Notes under the pieces: generated by a model
What the model saw: the letters and a program-made list of their open reading frames with translations, nothing else
The model's database searches: none
What the model was told of the DNA's origin: nothing
Part shown: in pieces, positions 10,903 to 21,425 of the stretch
Position numbering within the stretch: position 1 is the first letter of the stretch
Layout of the letters: each line of letters starts with the position of its first letter
Position numbers and translations under genes: made by a program
DNA from: Chara braunii
Lineage: Eukaryota > Streptophyta > Charophyceae > Charales > Characeae
Reading direction: 5' to 3'
Assembly (NCBI GenBank): GCA_003427395.1
Contig: BFEA01000102.1
Coordinates: 1,139,779-1,193,215, forward strand
DNA: 53,437 bases

Positions 10903-11930
10903 TTAACTTCCTACGCAACATGGTTGGGAGGGCTCTTGCCTTTTGCGAAAAAGGCGAAAGCCGATACGCTCGACAATGTCTAGCTTATCCCTCCACTCAA
11001 ACAGCTCATTACCACCGTGGAGTGAGCCTGACCTGTCGACCAAAAAGAACTCAACCAATTCATCATGTGGCCGTGTTATATGTACTCTACCTATCCAGTC
11101 GAGGTCTCCTCTGATAGCCACCCAATCACCCTTTATCAAAGTAGAGTCATGCCGGAGGACTTGACACCATCGTAGTGGGATGGTCTTCATGAGGGAGTCC
11201 AGATGGCACTCTATATGTGGACAGTATCGAAGGGTGTCATGTAATTGCGCCGTCGTTTTCCAACCCCTTTGTTCGTCGTCCCATGTATCCCCCATCCACA
11301 ATACTATGTGTCGAACCCAGCTTTTCCATGGTGGGTCCTAGCTGCGGTGGCTATTAGCCACCTGTTACAAAACAGGGGCTGCCAAAGAATCTCCTGCCAG
11401 CCGATGGGGGGCTTAGCCAGTAGCGGGAGCATTCGCCAGATCTCAAGGAGGGATGGCCAGAACTGGTCCAACTGGCTCCTCTCGCCATCGCCCATCAAAC
11501 CCCCCCCTAAGGTGGCTGCATGCCTCCGGGGAACGGCCCAAAAACAGTCCTCCAGCCAGGTTAGAGAGTGTACTCCAGGGGGCACTGGCAGGACCAGTTT
11601 GGCAAAAAAACTAATCTTTTCCTCCCATAGTCTGTGGAGAGCCCTCTTCCCCGAAGATTGAGTCGTTGGAATGCTGGAAGTCCCTCCTTAGTGGCAAACA
11701 GTCTGCACCAGCCCTGGTATGAGTCGTCTGCTGAGTCGATCCAAGCAGGATTTTGTTTCTTTCTTAACATTTTTTGGTTTGTGTCATCCTTGCTCAGGGG
11801 CCATTCTTTTTTCTTTTTTTTTTCACCGGCAAGCAGAAGGAATGTCTCAGTCGGAGTGAACCATTTGTTTCTGAAGTTGGCTGCGGCCGTGTACTGGCAA
11901 AGTTGGCTGGGGTTGTGAGCTGGCAGAACA
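10903..11930 (-). pseudogene. LINE ORF2 C-terminal region, fragment B
   Basis: Three minus-strand frames join into one protein-like stretch: from about 11930 down (KWFTPTETFLLLAG, then KQNPAWIDSADDSYQGWCRL), 11585-11304 (WLEDCFWAVPRRHAATLG and WPSLLEIWRMLPLLAKPPIG) and 11301-10903 (LHDTLRYCPHIECHLDSL and IRGDLDWIGRVHITRPHDEL). The Trp-rich style, with WRMLPLLAKPPIGW and cysteine/histidine positions, fits the region after the reverse transcriptase in plant LINEs. No polymerase catalytic motif is present, so only the C-terminal third could survive. Two frameshifts make it a pseudogene. The LINE call is inferred from style and from the better-supported copies in this window. Confidence 0.45.
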
Positions 11931-11939
11931 GATACTACA

Positions 11940-12510
11940 CAGTACTATCTTTCCAATTTTAACAGATGTCCCGAAGGATCCAAGTAGGATCAGATTGGGT
12001 CTAGTGGAAAAAGCTGAGGCAAGCTCCCACTAGCTAAGACTATTGGAATTAACGCCTGAATTCAGACGTGTTTACTTGGAGAGGTGCAAAAATATCATGA
12101 TTGATGATTGATCCACTTTTCTGCATCTCAGGCGCTAAATCCAATCCTATTTGCCACTGGGACCTCCCCCCGGGGCCTCTAGAATGGGTTGATGAGGTCT
12201 GCTTCGTCCTGAACATGATGCGAATTGTGTTGTGATGGGAAGCTGGTCCCTGGTGCCAATAGGTATTTTTCCCGAAGGAAAGACGGAGACTCAGCAGCAA
12301 AGGCGGAGACCTGCCACTCTGGCGCACCCCTAGAGCGGCAGGCTGCCACAAAATCCTGATTCTTAAATTTGAAAAATAGGAAAAGGAAAAGGGAAAAAAA
12401 AAGAAAAAAAGAAGGAAAAGGATCTTATTCTTTAAAGGCTAATTCTTTAAGCCCAACCAATTCAATTACCTGTCAAATCTGGACAGGACGGCCTTTCAGG
12501 CCTTTTTTTT
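11940..12510. other. no gene recognised
   Basis: Possibly further decayed LINE sequence on the minus strand, but I cannot support a frame. A-rich at 12370-12425. Confidence 0.35.
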
Positions 12511-12513
12511 ATT

Positions 12514-12521
12514 GTCATTAT
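12514..12521. repeat. hAT target site duplication, left
   Basis: GTCATTAT, identical to 13274-13281. Confidence 0.9.
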
Positions 12522-13273
12522 CAGGGTTACCGGCGTTCGGGACAGGCCGAACGCCCGAACCCGAACGCCCGAACGTACGGGACCCCTTCAGAAGGCGTTC
12601 GTCCGTTCGGGCCAAATGCGGACCAAAAAAAAAAAAAAAAAANNAAAAAATTCCNAAAAAAAAAAATGTTATGGAGAAAAACAAACTAAACAACATTTGC
12701 CTGGGCAATACATCCAAATTCTTTACCAAATTTGAATTAAAAATCAAATACAGAAAATAAACACTATGATAAAATTTATAAAAATAAGAAAAAATAAAAA
12801 GAGAATTAAAATGAGTGAGTGTGCCAGCACCTTTCGACACCGCCATCTTTGCCGATTTTTAATTACTTTTTGGCATTGACAAATGCCCTGAAAATTTACA
12901 GATATGTAGTTTACATAATCAATAACTCATTAAAAAAATTTCAAAAAATAATATTTTTTTTTAGGCCCATCAATAAAGTGAAAACAAAAAGTTAAAAGTG
13001 AAAAAAAAACAAAATAATGAGTGGGCAAGCACGTTTTGACACCCCCATCTTTGACGATTTTTAATGTTTTTTTGGCTTAGCAGAATGGCTTCAAAATTTA
13101 TAGGCCTGTAGGTTACATCATAGAGAACTCACAAAAAAATACTCAGAAAAAAAACTTATTTTTAGGCCCCGAAAATGTTTTTGACGGGGGCCGAACCTGG
13201 AGGTGTTCGGCCCCCGAACGGGACCCCGAACGCCCGAACGTTCGGGGGCCAGCCCGTTGGTCAGGTAACCCTG
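12522..13273. mobile_element. non-autonomous hAT element with perfect TSD
   Basis: The termini are CAGGGTTACC (12522-12531) and its exact reverse complement GGTAACCCTG (13264-13273). They are flanked by identical 8-bp sequences GTCATTAT at 12514-12521 and 13274-13281. CAGGG termini and 8-bp target duplications are hallmarks of the hAT superfamily. Both subterminal regions are dense in CGAACG/CGTTCG, a typical layout for transposase binding. The 752-bp interior is A/T-rich with no transposase, so it must depend on one elsewhere. It contains Ns at 12643-12655. A diverged relative lies at 24957-25239. Confidence 0.9.
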
Positions 13274-13281
13274 GTCATTAT
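13274..13281. repeat. hAT target site duplication, right
   Basis: GTCATTAT, directly after the GGTAACCCTG terminus. Confidence 0.9.
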
Positions 13282-13289
13282 AGTATTAC

Positions 13290-13429
13290 GGGGAACCCGT
13301 GGCAGCCACATCCGTGCTCAAGCCTCCATTGAGGGAACATGCAGGAGCTGCACCCACTCGGGGAACCCGTGGCAGCCACATCCGTGCTCAAGCCTCCATT
13401 GAGGGAACATGCAGGAGCTGCACCCACCA
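13290..13429 (+). repeat. exact 70-bp tandem duplication
   Basis: The unit starting CGGGGAACCCGTGGCAGCCA occurs at 13290-13359 and again at 13360-13429 with no difference that I can see. It is either a recent duplication or an assembly effect. Confidence 0.85.
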
Positions 13430-13640
13430 GCAGGTGCAATACCTTCTACAGCAGGTGGGCGATACCGGCCAGGGGTCAGCCGGTAGCATCAGGACCAAGC
13501 TGCTTCGATGGGCCAGTCACTGTGCCTCCCCTCCGGTCCCCTCCCCCTATGAACATCAGCAGTCTCTGCTCAATGCCACTCGGGGGACCAACGGCATATC
13601 TCTAGGTGGCGGGGGCCAAGCTTGCCCAGGAAGGTACATG

Positions 13641-13712
13641 AGGCCAATGGGGATTGAACCCAAGACCTCCTGAATGCGGCTTGTGTGGCTTACCAACTGA
13701 GCTAGGCCATCC
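13641..13712 (-). mobile_element. tRNA-derived SINE head or tRNA pseudogene
   Basis: On the minus strand an A-box-like TAGCTCAGTTGG (13693-13704) is followed 32 nt later by a B-box-like GGTTCAATCC (13651-13660), the usual internal pol III promoter layout. The D-arm and acceptor stem do not pair properly and the anticodon stem is poor, so it is not a working tRNA. It is most likely the head of a SINE or a decayed tRNA-derived repeat. Confidence 0.55.
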
Positions 13713-14684
13713 GAGCACCAGGAAATGTGAGTTTACTTTTAAAAAACTAAAAAATAAAAATGTGAGTTTACATGGGCAACCAGGGTGCTCCTGTTTTCTG
13801 ACCGAGCCAGTCCTTCCAATAGGGAAATAAGAGCAAACTACCATAGCTGCTCTTTTCATGCGCTTGTATTCATTGTAAATCATGATATGGGAGGTTGGGC
13901 CCGGGACTAGGTCCCACTGGCGGGGTTTCGGCTTGGTTTAGGGTTGAGGCTTGGTTTAGAGTCGCACCGGTTCCTGGCATCCGATCTGAACAGCTCACGG
14001 CCCAACTGTGGCCACCCTGAAAAATACTCAGAACCAAGTGTAAACCCCCACAGGTGGGACTCAGCCCCCGGTTCCCAGCAAGTGCAGCTCCCCACATAAT
14101 AGAATAGATTGGAGCAAATAAGAGCAAAGAGCACAGAATAAACGTCCTTCTTCAGAAGAAAAAGGGCAAATAAGATCAAACAGCACAGAATCGACGACGC
14201 GACTTCCACTACTGGCACCTAGAATTCCGAGGTTGTCCCTCTGCGACTGTACTAGGACTTCCAGGTAGCCAGGTGCATGATCTGCATGGGAACGCGCGGA
14301 CGTCCAGGTACGTTCTAAAAGTCGCAATCTTGGAGAATCCATCACAAACATTGGCTACCACATCCTCCTCCTGCTCTGCTACGGAACTTAGATTATTGGT
14401 ACACCTCTGTGCATAGCTGAAACCGACACCATGGACGTTGCAGCTGATTGATCCGACGATGCGGTAGTAAATTGGTGTATCCGAGGGCCGTGGAATACCT
14501 TATGTCTCGCCTTCACATGATGTCATAACAGGAAAGTGGATATGCCAAAAAGAACTGGCAGCAGGGCACCACTCATCCACTGTCAGCTACATACTTCGCT
14601 TTCATGTCTTCTTTATCTCCATCATTTTCTTCACTGTTTCTTTTCTTCATCGTTTTCCACCCACCACACACACAGACAAGCAGA

Positions 14685-14690
<6 letters not shown>

Positions 14691-14753
<63 letters not shown>

Positions 14754-14754
14754 N

Positions 14755-14827
<73 letters not shown>

Positions 14828-14829
14828 CG

Positions 14830-14862
<33 letters not shown>
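14691..14862 (+). repeat. compound microsatellite (CT)n(CG)n(CA)n
   Basis: CT tract 14691-14811 (one N at 14754), CG tract 14812-14838, then AC tract 14839-14862. The CG tract has Z-DNA-forming potential. It directly precedes the hammerhead-bearing repeat. Confidence 0.97.
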
Positions 14863-14863
<1 letters not shown>

Positions 14864-14942
14864 GAATCGACCGCTTTTCTGAGCGGTATCACTAACTCTG
14901 GGCGATGTGGTTAGTCCTTATCCAACAGTCAAATGCATCCTG

Positions 14943-15003
14943 GTCAGACTGTCGAGATTCAACCTCCTGATGAGTCGGTGAAAGTCCAACGAAACAATCT
15001 GGC
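14943..15003 (+). ncRNA. hammerhead ribozyme candidate (type III), copy 1
   Basis: All core elements are present in order: cleavage triplet GTC (14951-14953), CTGATGA (14967-14973), stem II (GTCGG with TCCAAC-like partner, one C-A mismatch) around loop TGAAAGT, and GAAA-C (14991-14995). Stem III pairs 14943-14952 with 14994-15003, with one mismatch and one G-U. Stem I is short: GAG with CTC around ATTCAAC, three good pairs. The termini lie in stem III, the type III layout usual for plant hammerheads. The weak stem I makes in vivo activity uncertain. Confidence 0.6.
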
Positions 15004-15045
15004 ACAGTCGTGCTTTTTTTCAGTGTATAGTGAATAAGACACACA

Positions 15046-15101
<56 letters not shown>

Positions 15102-15273
15102 GCTGAGTGGGTGTGTAGAATGGGTTTTATGACTGTGACAGAGCAGTTTCTCAGACATCAGGAGTTTCGACCGACAGTCTGCTAGGATCGCAGGGTTGGT
15201 GTCAGTGAAGTCGACCACTTTTCTCAGCAACATCTTCTAACTCCAAGCGACGCGGTGAGTCCAATGCATCCTG

Positions 15274-15334
15274 GGTAGGCTGTCGCGATTCAACCTCCTG
15301 ATGATCGGTGAAAGCCCGACGGAACAAGCCGGCA
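15274..15334 (+). ncRNA. hammerhead ribozyme relic, copy 2
   Basis: Same layout as copy 1, 331 bp downstream: GTC at 15282-15284, CTGATGA at 15298-15304, stem II TCGG/CCGA perfectly paired. Two core defects are visible: the G that opens stem II is missing, and the conserved GAAA reads GGAA at 15321-15324. The copy is probably inactive. Confidence 0.55.
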
Positions 15335-15377
15335 CAGTCGTGCTTTTTTTTGTGGAATTGTCCATAGCGAAAATCTC

Positions 15378-15426
<49 letters not shown>

Positions 15427-17431
15427 GCCACGGGCGATCGGATTCGCGTCCATGTGGAGGGGGTGGCCAGCGTAGAGGAGATCGGGGATGGGAGAAATGA
15501 TTAGGATTGATCGAGTGAGCACATGCCTGAAATGGTTTTCCGAGCCCTTCGATCCGTGCTTGGAAGAAAGCTTGCTGCAACCGCAGGGCCAGCTGGCTGG
15601 CGATGGCGCTCTGTTCGATGGCCTTGGCATCGGACTGCTCAAACTCACTCGAGCAACGATTCCGATCCATTCCATCCCTGTCGCTGAGCTGAGCCTCTTC
15701 CGGGCCCGAGTTTGCCTGATCGCTCCCTTCCTCCCCGTTTCGCATAATGCCTTGAGAGGAGGCCGAGGACGAGTAGCTGGAGGATGAAGAGAAAGGGGAG
15801 GAGGGAAACCCACCTGAGCCATAAATTTCGCCGGACAGAATATCTTCTCCTTGTAAATAGCCATCGTAAGGAGCAGTAGCCCTCCACTGTCCGCTCACAT
15901 CATCCATGTTGCCACGCAAGTCGTCGGATCGAAGCTCCACTCCCACGATGCGCGGATCCGTCGCCATTGGATCAGTGTTGACGTCAACACTGTCAGTACT
16001 ACTACTCGCCGACAAAACGGCAGCAGCGTCTGCTATTACTTTTAATGAGCTGGACATCGATCGCATCGTCTCCTTCACCTCGGCCAGGCTGTCGGCAATC
16101 GAAGCAAGAATGTTCACAATCTTCCCCACCTCCCCCGCCTCCTTCCCCTCTTCCTCCTCTTCCTGCTCCATTTCTTCCGGCGTATTTCCAGGGTCGCTCA
16201 TGTTGCCCGCGGTTTCGCCGCTTTCCCATGCAGCTGCGCCGCGGGAACGGCTAGTCCATCTTCGTCTTCTTCCTCCGGGGTCCCGTCCTCGTCCATCGCT
16301 CCTCTCAGCCCTCCCGCTCGACGGCCAGGACCGGAGCAATACCAAATCCAACGGCGCAGAACGACTTTTGGTATGGCCGCGTCGATGACCACACACTTTC
16401 TCTGGTTCCGAGTTCGATCTTCCGTCAACCAGCCAGCTGTGAGGGGTAGACTCGGCACGCGAGTATGGCAGAGGCGATAAGCGAGATGACTTCCGCCATG
16501 GCTGGCTTCGAGGTGATCTAGTTTTCTCCAAAGCGCCTGCTTCGCGCGCAGATCGGCGGAGCGGCGGCGTTGTCCAAGGAGAGGAGGAGAGGACCGCTGC
16601 GAAGCATACTTTGTCGTCATCGCCAGGATCGCGACGGGCTACAAGAGCGCCACTTGCAGCGGCGGCGGCAGCGGCGACGGGCAATTTATGCCCTCGATCC
16701 ACCGCTCGCCAAATGCAAGTATGACGAACGTATAGTGCAGCAGAACCTGGCCAGATGCATTCGCCATTTTCGGCGTTTTTACGTTTGGTGGCTCGCAGTG
16801 GAACGAGGCACTTGGTGCACGTATTGTCATCGTCAACTCGGGATGGTCGAAGAGACTTGTTGTTGACGCCACGAGCAAAAGAAGCAGGCGAAGGTAAAAG
16901 CCGGCAACCTGCAAATGGCACGCCATTTGCTTGAAAAACGTGATGGTGACGGCGTGTGGAGAAAAAACGGCGGGAAAAAGTACCGTTAGCCGCAGCAGCA
17001 GCCATTGGCGCGTACGTGGCGGCATTTGCACCGCCGTCTTGGAATCGGCAAAATTTGAAGTTCCGCCAGTCACGGCTAGGCGTGAAGCAGCAGCAGCCGA
17101 AGCATGTCCGCGAGCAAATCGATGTCATTCCCCCGCCGCGCCCGCGCGACCACCGCTCGGACGCCTCCCGCCGAGCCGTCAATTCCTGTGACGTGGCGGG
17201 AGCATGTGCATGTGATCCGCTGCCGTGCAGATACGAAATCGCGGCGCCACGTTTCATCCTGCCAATTCCCCTCACCCCAAATGGAGCGCGCAGGAAACTG
17301 AAAAATGGCGTAGGAGTGGCCGCGAGTTTTAAACTGAAAAATGGCGTAGGAGTGGCCGCGAGTTTTACGGTCGCGCTACCGCTACCGGTAGGGTCCCTAC
17401 CAGCAGCGCTAACGCTTGCGTTTAGCGACAA
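15290..17431 (-). CDS. GC-rich 713-codon open frame, hypothetical protein (possible host exon)
   Basis: This is the longest open frame in the window that is not made of repeats, in a GC-rich island unlike its neighbours. The most protein-like part starts at the Met at 16201: MSDPGNTPEEME, an acidic EEEEEGKEAGE tract, a heptad-like segment (KIVNILASIADSLAEVKETM, then RSMSSSLKVI) that could form a coiled coil, a Ser-rich low-complexity stretch, and a Gln/Ala-rich helix (AIASQLALRLQQAFFQARI). Upstream of 16201 the frame is Arg/Ala-rich without domain signals and may be 5' UTR kept open by high GC. The last 60 codons run through a CA microsatellite and a hammerhead copy, so the real exon probably ends near 15500-15540. 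No family is recognised. Confidence 0.4.
17297..17367 (+). repeat. tandem 35-36-bp duplication
   Basis: AACTGAAAAATGGCGTAGGA followed by GTGGCCGCGAGTTTT occurs twice in succession. In the open frame on the other strand it reads as a repeated KLAATPTPFFS. Confidence 0.85.
17387..17401. repeat. 15-bp palindrome
   Basis: GGTAGGGTCCCTACC is perfectly self-complementary around its central T. It overlaps the palindrome CTACCGGTAG. Confidence 0.6.
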
Positions 17432-17753
17432 CTTCCAGGTTTTAGCAGGGATGGTACGTCCCTAGGGTTTCTGCACTACCTGAAAGTTCGTGTCTCGAGG
17501 TAGAACTGGGTTAGCCATCGTCGTGCTGTCACCGCCATGATGACCTCGGCGAAGTTCGTGTCTTCGTGTTCGGTATCATCCATTCCATCTCCGTAACCCC
17601 CTGTGTACGTCTGTCAGCTACAGTTGTTCACGCATTTTGGTTAAGCCCTATGAGAGTATTTGCAGAGTTGTTCTGGTGTGTAAGGTGTTCTCTGGGTTCT
17701 GGTGTGTAAGGTGTTTTCTGGGCGTGCGCCCAGTAGGCACCCACCACTGACGT

Positions 17754-17759
17754 ATAAAG
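17754..17759 (+). promoter_or_regulatory. TATA-like site at LINE A 5' end
   Basis: TATAAA lies 45 bp upstream of the first ORF1-type ATG (17804) and just before the first 5' monomer. Confidence 0.35.
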
Positions 17760-17779
17760 CCATAACAACGTGTGAGATC

Positions 17780-18190
17780 GTCGAGCCTCAAGAAGTAAGA
17801 GTCATGGCTTCTCAAGGACAAGGGTCCCAATGTCATCCAGAGCATCATCAACCTAACAGAGGTCGCTCGCCGCCGGGACATGCAGCTCTTCCACTCTTCA
17901 GGCGGTGATAACAACGTGAGATCCTCAAGCCTCAAGAAGTAAGAGTCATGGCTTCTCAAGGACAAGTGTCCCAATGTCATCCAGAGCGTCATCAATCTAA
18001 CAGAGGTCGCTCGCCGCCAGGACATGCAGCTCTTCCACTCTTCAGGCCGCGATAACAACGTGAGATCCTCAAGCCTCAAGAAGTAAGAGTCGTGGTTTCT
18101 CAAGGACAAGGGTCCCAATGTCATCCAAAGCGTCATCAACCTAACAGAGGTCGCTCGCCGCTGGGACATGCAGCTCTTCCACTCTCCGAC
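17780..18190 (+). repeat. LINE A 5' monomers, 144-bp period, about 2.8 copies
   Basis: The block GTAAGAGTCATGGCTTCTCA recurs with its ATG at 17804 and 17948; in the third copy it is GTG at 18092. The spacing is exactly 144 bp. Each monomer reads MASQGQGSQCHP-like sequence. The first two end in stops after about 35 codons and the third runs on into ORF1. Repeated 5' monomers are known in mouse L1, where they carry promoter activity. The minus-strand 173-codon frame here is a shadow. Confidence 0.75.
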
Positions 18191-20151
18191 GAAGATCGTC
18201 TGAAGATGCTCATCGCCAAGTGCTATGACGATGGAGTGCTGCCGAGAAATTCAAGCACGGGGAGTGGGCAGTCAAGGACGGGGTCCGAATCTTTATGGTC
18301 AACCATCGGCTGGATACTCTCACTACGGTGTGGCTGAAAGAACGCACGGTGACCATAATGTTTCAGGGAGCGGCCAGGGACCTTTCAATGAGGACGAGAG
18401 AAGACCTCGTCAGAGCCTACGAAAATGGCTGGCAAAGGGAAAATAATTTCGACCGAAATACCGGCAGAGGCCGTATCCATGCCGAGGGGCCACATGTGGT
18501 ATCATATGTGGCAAAATCAAGAGAGGTGGTGCAGTGGATGGTAGCGAAGGCGGAGGATAAAGTGACGATTCGAAGCATTGAGTATGGCATGTTGTTCAAG
18601 CTATGGCTTACTCGCACAAAACTTGATAAGTGAAGGAGGTTGGACGACGAGTCAAAATTTTGGGTAATGGCCATTCGGGTGCCATTACCTGCGATATTTC
18701 ACGTGGAAAGTATGTTGGAGACTTCGATGGGCCACGTAATCAACTGCACCCTGCCGGAGCAGGATCGCACCAAGCCTAAGCTAATGAACCTCAAGTTTGA
18801 GTTGGTCAAGGAGGCTGAAGGAAATTTTGAACCTCAACTTCCAATCCATCTCAGTTAGGAAACGATACAAATCAAATTTGTCTGCAAGCACACACCTTGG
18901 CGCACCAGATGCAGATGGTGGTATCACACAGCCGAGGAGGGTTGCCCAAGAGCTGAGGAAGACGAAGGCAGCCAAGGGGGCGGAGCACTACGGCCATAGG
19001 AGCATAATCGTAATCGCCAACACCGACCGCAAGAAGACCGGCGAATTCGCCAAGCGCCTTCGCAGGAGTACGCCTCGAATGCCGGTGGGGAGAATGCAGA
19101 CCAAGCTCCTAGTGGTGCAGCCAGAAGAGGCATCTTGCCAAACCAAGTCAGCCCTCGTGCAGAGGAGTCGATTGGAACGAGTCATAACATAATCAAAGGG
19201 GAATCAAGCATCGGGCAAAGAGCGTTGGTGGTGAGATCGTCCCATATGGCGCCTCCTTATCAATCTCAGAGAGGTGCCTTTCAGCCATATGTCTCGCAAT
19301 GGGCTCATGCAGCTTGGCAACGCTAGACGTTCCGGCCACTCAACCCGGGGCATATAACTCAAAATACTTCCTACCGCTCGGGGTACGGGAGAAGCGGAGG
19401 AGTTGCGCAAGGGTTAGTTGATGCAGACGATCGAACATCGGGGGGGCGTGGATCTGCAGTTGGAAGGGAAAGAATAAACGACATTGCAATGCATCTCCTT
19501 TGTACAAGCCAGAGAGACGACCCTGTGGCAAGACTTCAACAAGCAAGAGAGATTACTCAAATCGAAGAGGTCCATGGTGACGAAGGGGAGGATAGTGAAT
19601 CGGACGGCTCTGCGACCCATAGTCAGTCCCGGGCCTCAAGCATGGAGGAATCTCCGCTTCAGACTCGGATTCCACCTGAAGTCGATATGCGTTGCAGGAA
19701 GGATGCGGCATTTGAGTAACAGAGGTTGCTCCCTCTTGTCTGTACACGAGAAGATCAGGAAGTGTTTGTCATCGGCTTAGTGGATAGAGAACACAATTTG
19801 ATTCTGCCAACAACGGGCGTGAAAGAAATTCTTATGCAAGCCCTAATTATGGAAAGGGTCAAGTACTTGTTTGCTGACAAATTTTCATTTTGGCTTTTCC
19901 CCGAATTTATGTTATCCAAGCTTAAAGTTGAGGTAGATAAGGTTAAGATGGTCCGTTTTACGATAGTCTTTATTGATGCGTGTATTCCTATGATTGTCTG
20001 GCCAGGTCTTACCTCGGTAGGTTTAGGCTCTTTCATCCAGCCCTCAATTGACCTTCTAGTCAACGTGTTGGTAGAAGGGGGTCCAAACTACCTTTTTGGC
20101 GGATCTGCATCCAAACATGCTGAGATCGTGGAACCTTACTTCAAGTTCTAA
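18092..20151 (+). pseudogene. LINE A ORF1 remnant (DUF4283-like nucleic-acid-binding protein)
   Basis: Successive frames give DEDRLKMLIAKCYDDGVLP, then from about 18250 HGEWAVKDGVRIFMVNHRLD, VRAYENGWQRENNFDRNTG, and a stop at 18631. Reading continues with FWVMAIRVPLPAIFHVES and GHVINCTLPEQDRTKPKLMN. This order (N-terminal block, short linker, hydrophobic wVxi..vPl block, G-x-I) resembles the DUF4283 domain of plant L1-type ORF1. A CCHC-like cluster (CKHTPWRTRCRWWYHTAEEG) follows near 18880. The last part, 19726-20151, has no domain that I recognise. At least four frame breaks make it non-functional. ORF1 proteins normally bind LINE RNA to form the transposition particle. Confidence 0.6.
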
Positions 20152-20283
20152 TCTTTTTTACAACTTTCTCTCGAGTGAGTGGCCTCTTGCGATTGGTCCA
20201 ACTAACCAAGAAGATGTTAGGGATCTGCACCCACAACCTGCAGGAATCCAATCACCGGGCATGAACCCCGCATAGGTAAGCTT

Positions 20284-21070
20284 TGCATTGGAAATTGAAA
20301 TGTGAGAGGGTTCGGGGATATGAGGGGAAAACAAAAAGGGAAACAGTTGAAAGGGTGGAAGTCCTCATTCACAAAAGGATTGAAGCTAGAATTGTGGATT
20401 ATGATTGCGAAGTGTGGGAGCGATGGTGTTGGATAAGGTTTATGGTTGGGAATGTCGAGTGGTCCTTTGCGTCCATCTATGTTCCTGATAGTCCAACTTG
20501 AAAGGAGAGCGCTGAATTATTCGACCTATTGTCGTTCGCCCTCCCAAGTTGTGAAAATTTGGTTGTGGGAGGAGACTGAAACATAGTTATCAGCCCTGGT
20601 ATGGACTCGGAGGCGGACGAGGGGCTAGTGGTGGATAGAGCCAAACTTATTAGGTGGATGAGAGCATGGACTCGGAGGCGGACGAGGGGCTAGTGGTGGA
20701 TAGACCGAAACATAGTTAAACGACGTGTTCAGAATCGTCAATCCAGCTGAGCAAGAATTTACATGGGTGGGTCAGACGGCTCAACATGTAGGGCTCAAAA
20801 GATGGATTGACTTCTTTATGACGACAAAAGCAGCTGACAACACAGTCCAATCAGTCCACATGCAGAATGACACCTTGTCATACCATAAATCGGTGGTGAT
20901 GGATTGTGTTACATCCGCTGTGATTGAGAGAGGTCCCGAGTACTTCAGACTTAACACGAAACTCCTGCAAGACGAGGACATTCGAATATGGACCGATACC
21001 TTTTGGTTTGATTGGAGTCCAGCGAGGCAGGATTTCAGTCCAAGGCGGAATGGGTCGATGCAGGTTTGAG
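20284..21070 (+). pseudogene. LINE A endonuclease domain (APE-type) remnant
   Basis: The start reads CIGN-stop-NVRGFGDMRGK, the conserved WNVRG motif with Trp replaced by TGA (20296-20298). Next is LVVGGD-stop-NIVISPGMDS, the conserved GGDWN motif with Trp again replaced by TGA (20577-20579). Then follow FTWVGQTAQHVGLKRWIDFF and LSYHKSVVMDC, corresponding to the TW...RLDF and SDHxPV regions of L1 endonucleases. Such enzymes nick target DNA to prime reverse transcription. A 40-bp segment (20599-20638) is duplicated at about 20667-20706. The domain is clearly dead. Confidence 0.75.
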
Positions 21071-21425
21071 AATTATCTCGCTGAAGCTGGACTCCTTTTC
21101 TCGGATAGCAGCTTTCCTTCAGAATAAGGAGGAACACTCTCTCTGGTGGAAGGTAGAAGCGACAGAGGCAAGGTTGGATGAGCAACCAGTGTTAGATCTT
21201 TTATGGCGGGAAGAAAAAAAGGACAAACTACATAAGTGGGAAGTATTTTATATCCAGAGGCAGAAACGGTGGACACATATTCTACAGACCAAGGGCATTA
21301 TAACCTTCGATCGGATGTCCACGAACACTTTTCGGAGACTTCTCACGAAAAATAATTTGGCCCAGGTAAGAGAGTTAAGGCACCCACACTTGCTGAGTCA
21401 ACCAGTGGCTTCTTTAAATTAAGAC

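Larger units (their letters stand above)
14866..15422 (+). repeat. tandem pair of hammerhead-bearing monomers with CA tracts
   Basis: Copy 1 (14866 to about 15040) and copy 2 (15207 to about 15378) share TCGACC-CTTTTCT-AG, the hammerhead block and CAGTCGTGCTTTTTTT. Each is followed by a CA microsatellite (15038-15098 and 15379-15422). Between them, 15099-15206 is unique. The offset of the hammerhead cores is 331 bp. The T-run right after the ribozyme could serve as a pol III terminator. The layout recalls tandem hammerhead satellites and retrozymes. Confidence 0.6.

Noticed and set aside
17648-18169. Minus-strand 173-codon protein with three repeats
   Set aside because: It is the antisense of the LINE 5' monomers. 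The plus strand carries the ATG and continues into ORF1.
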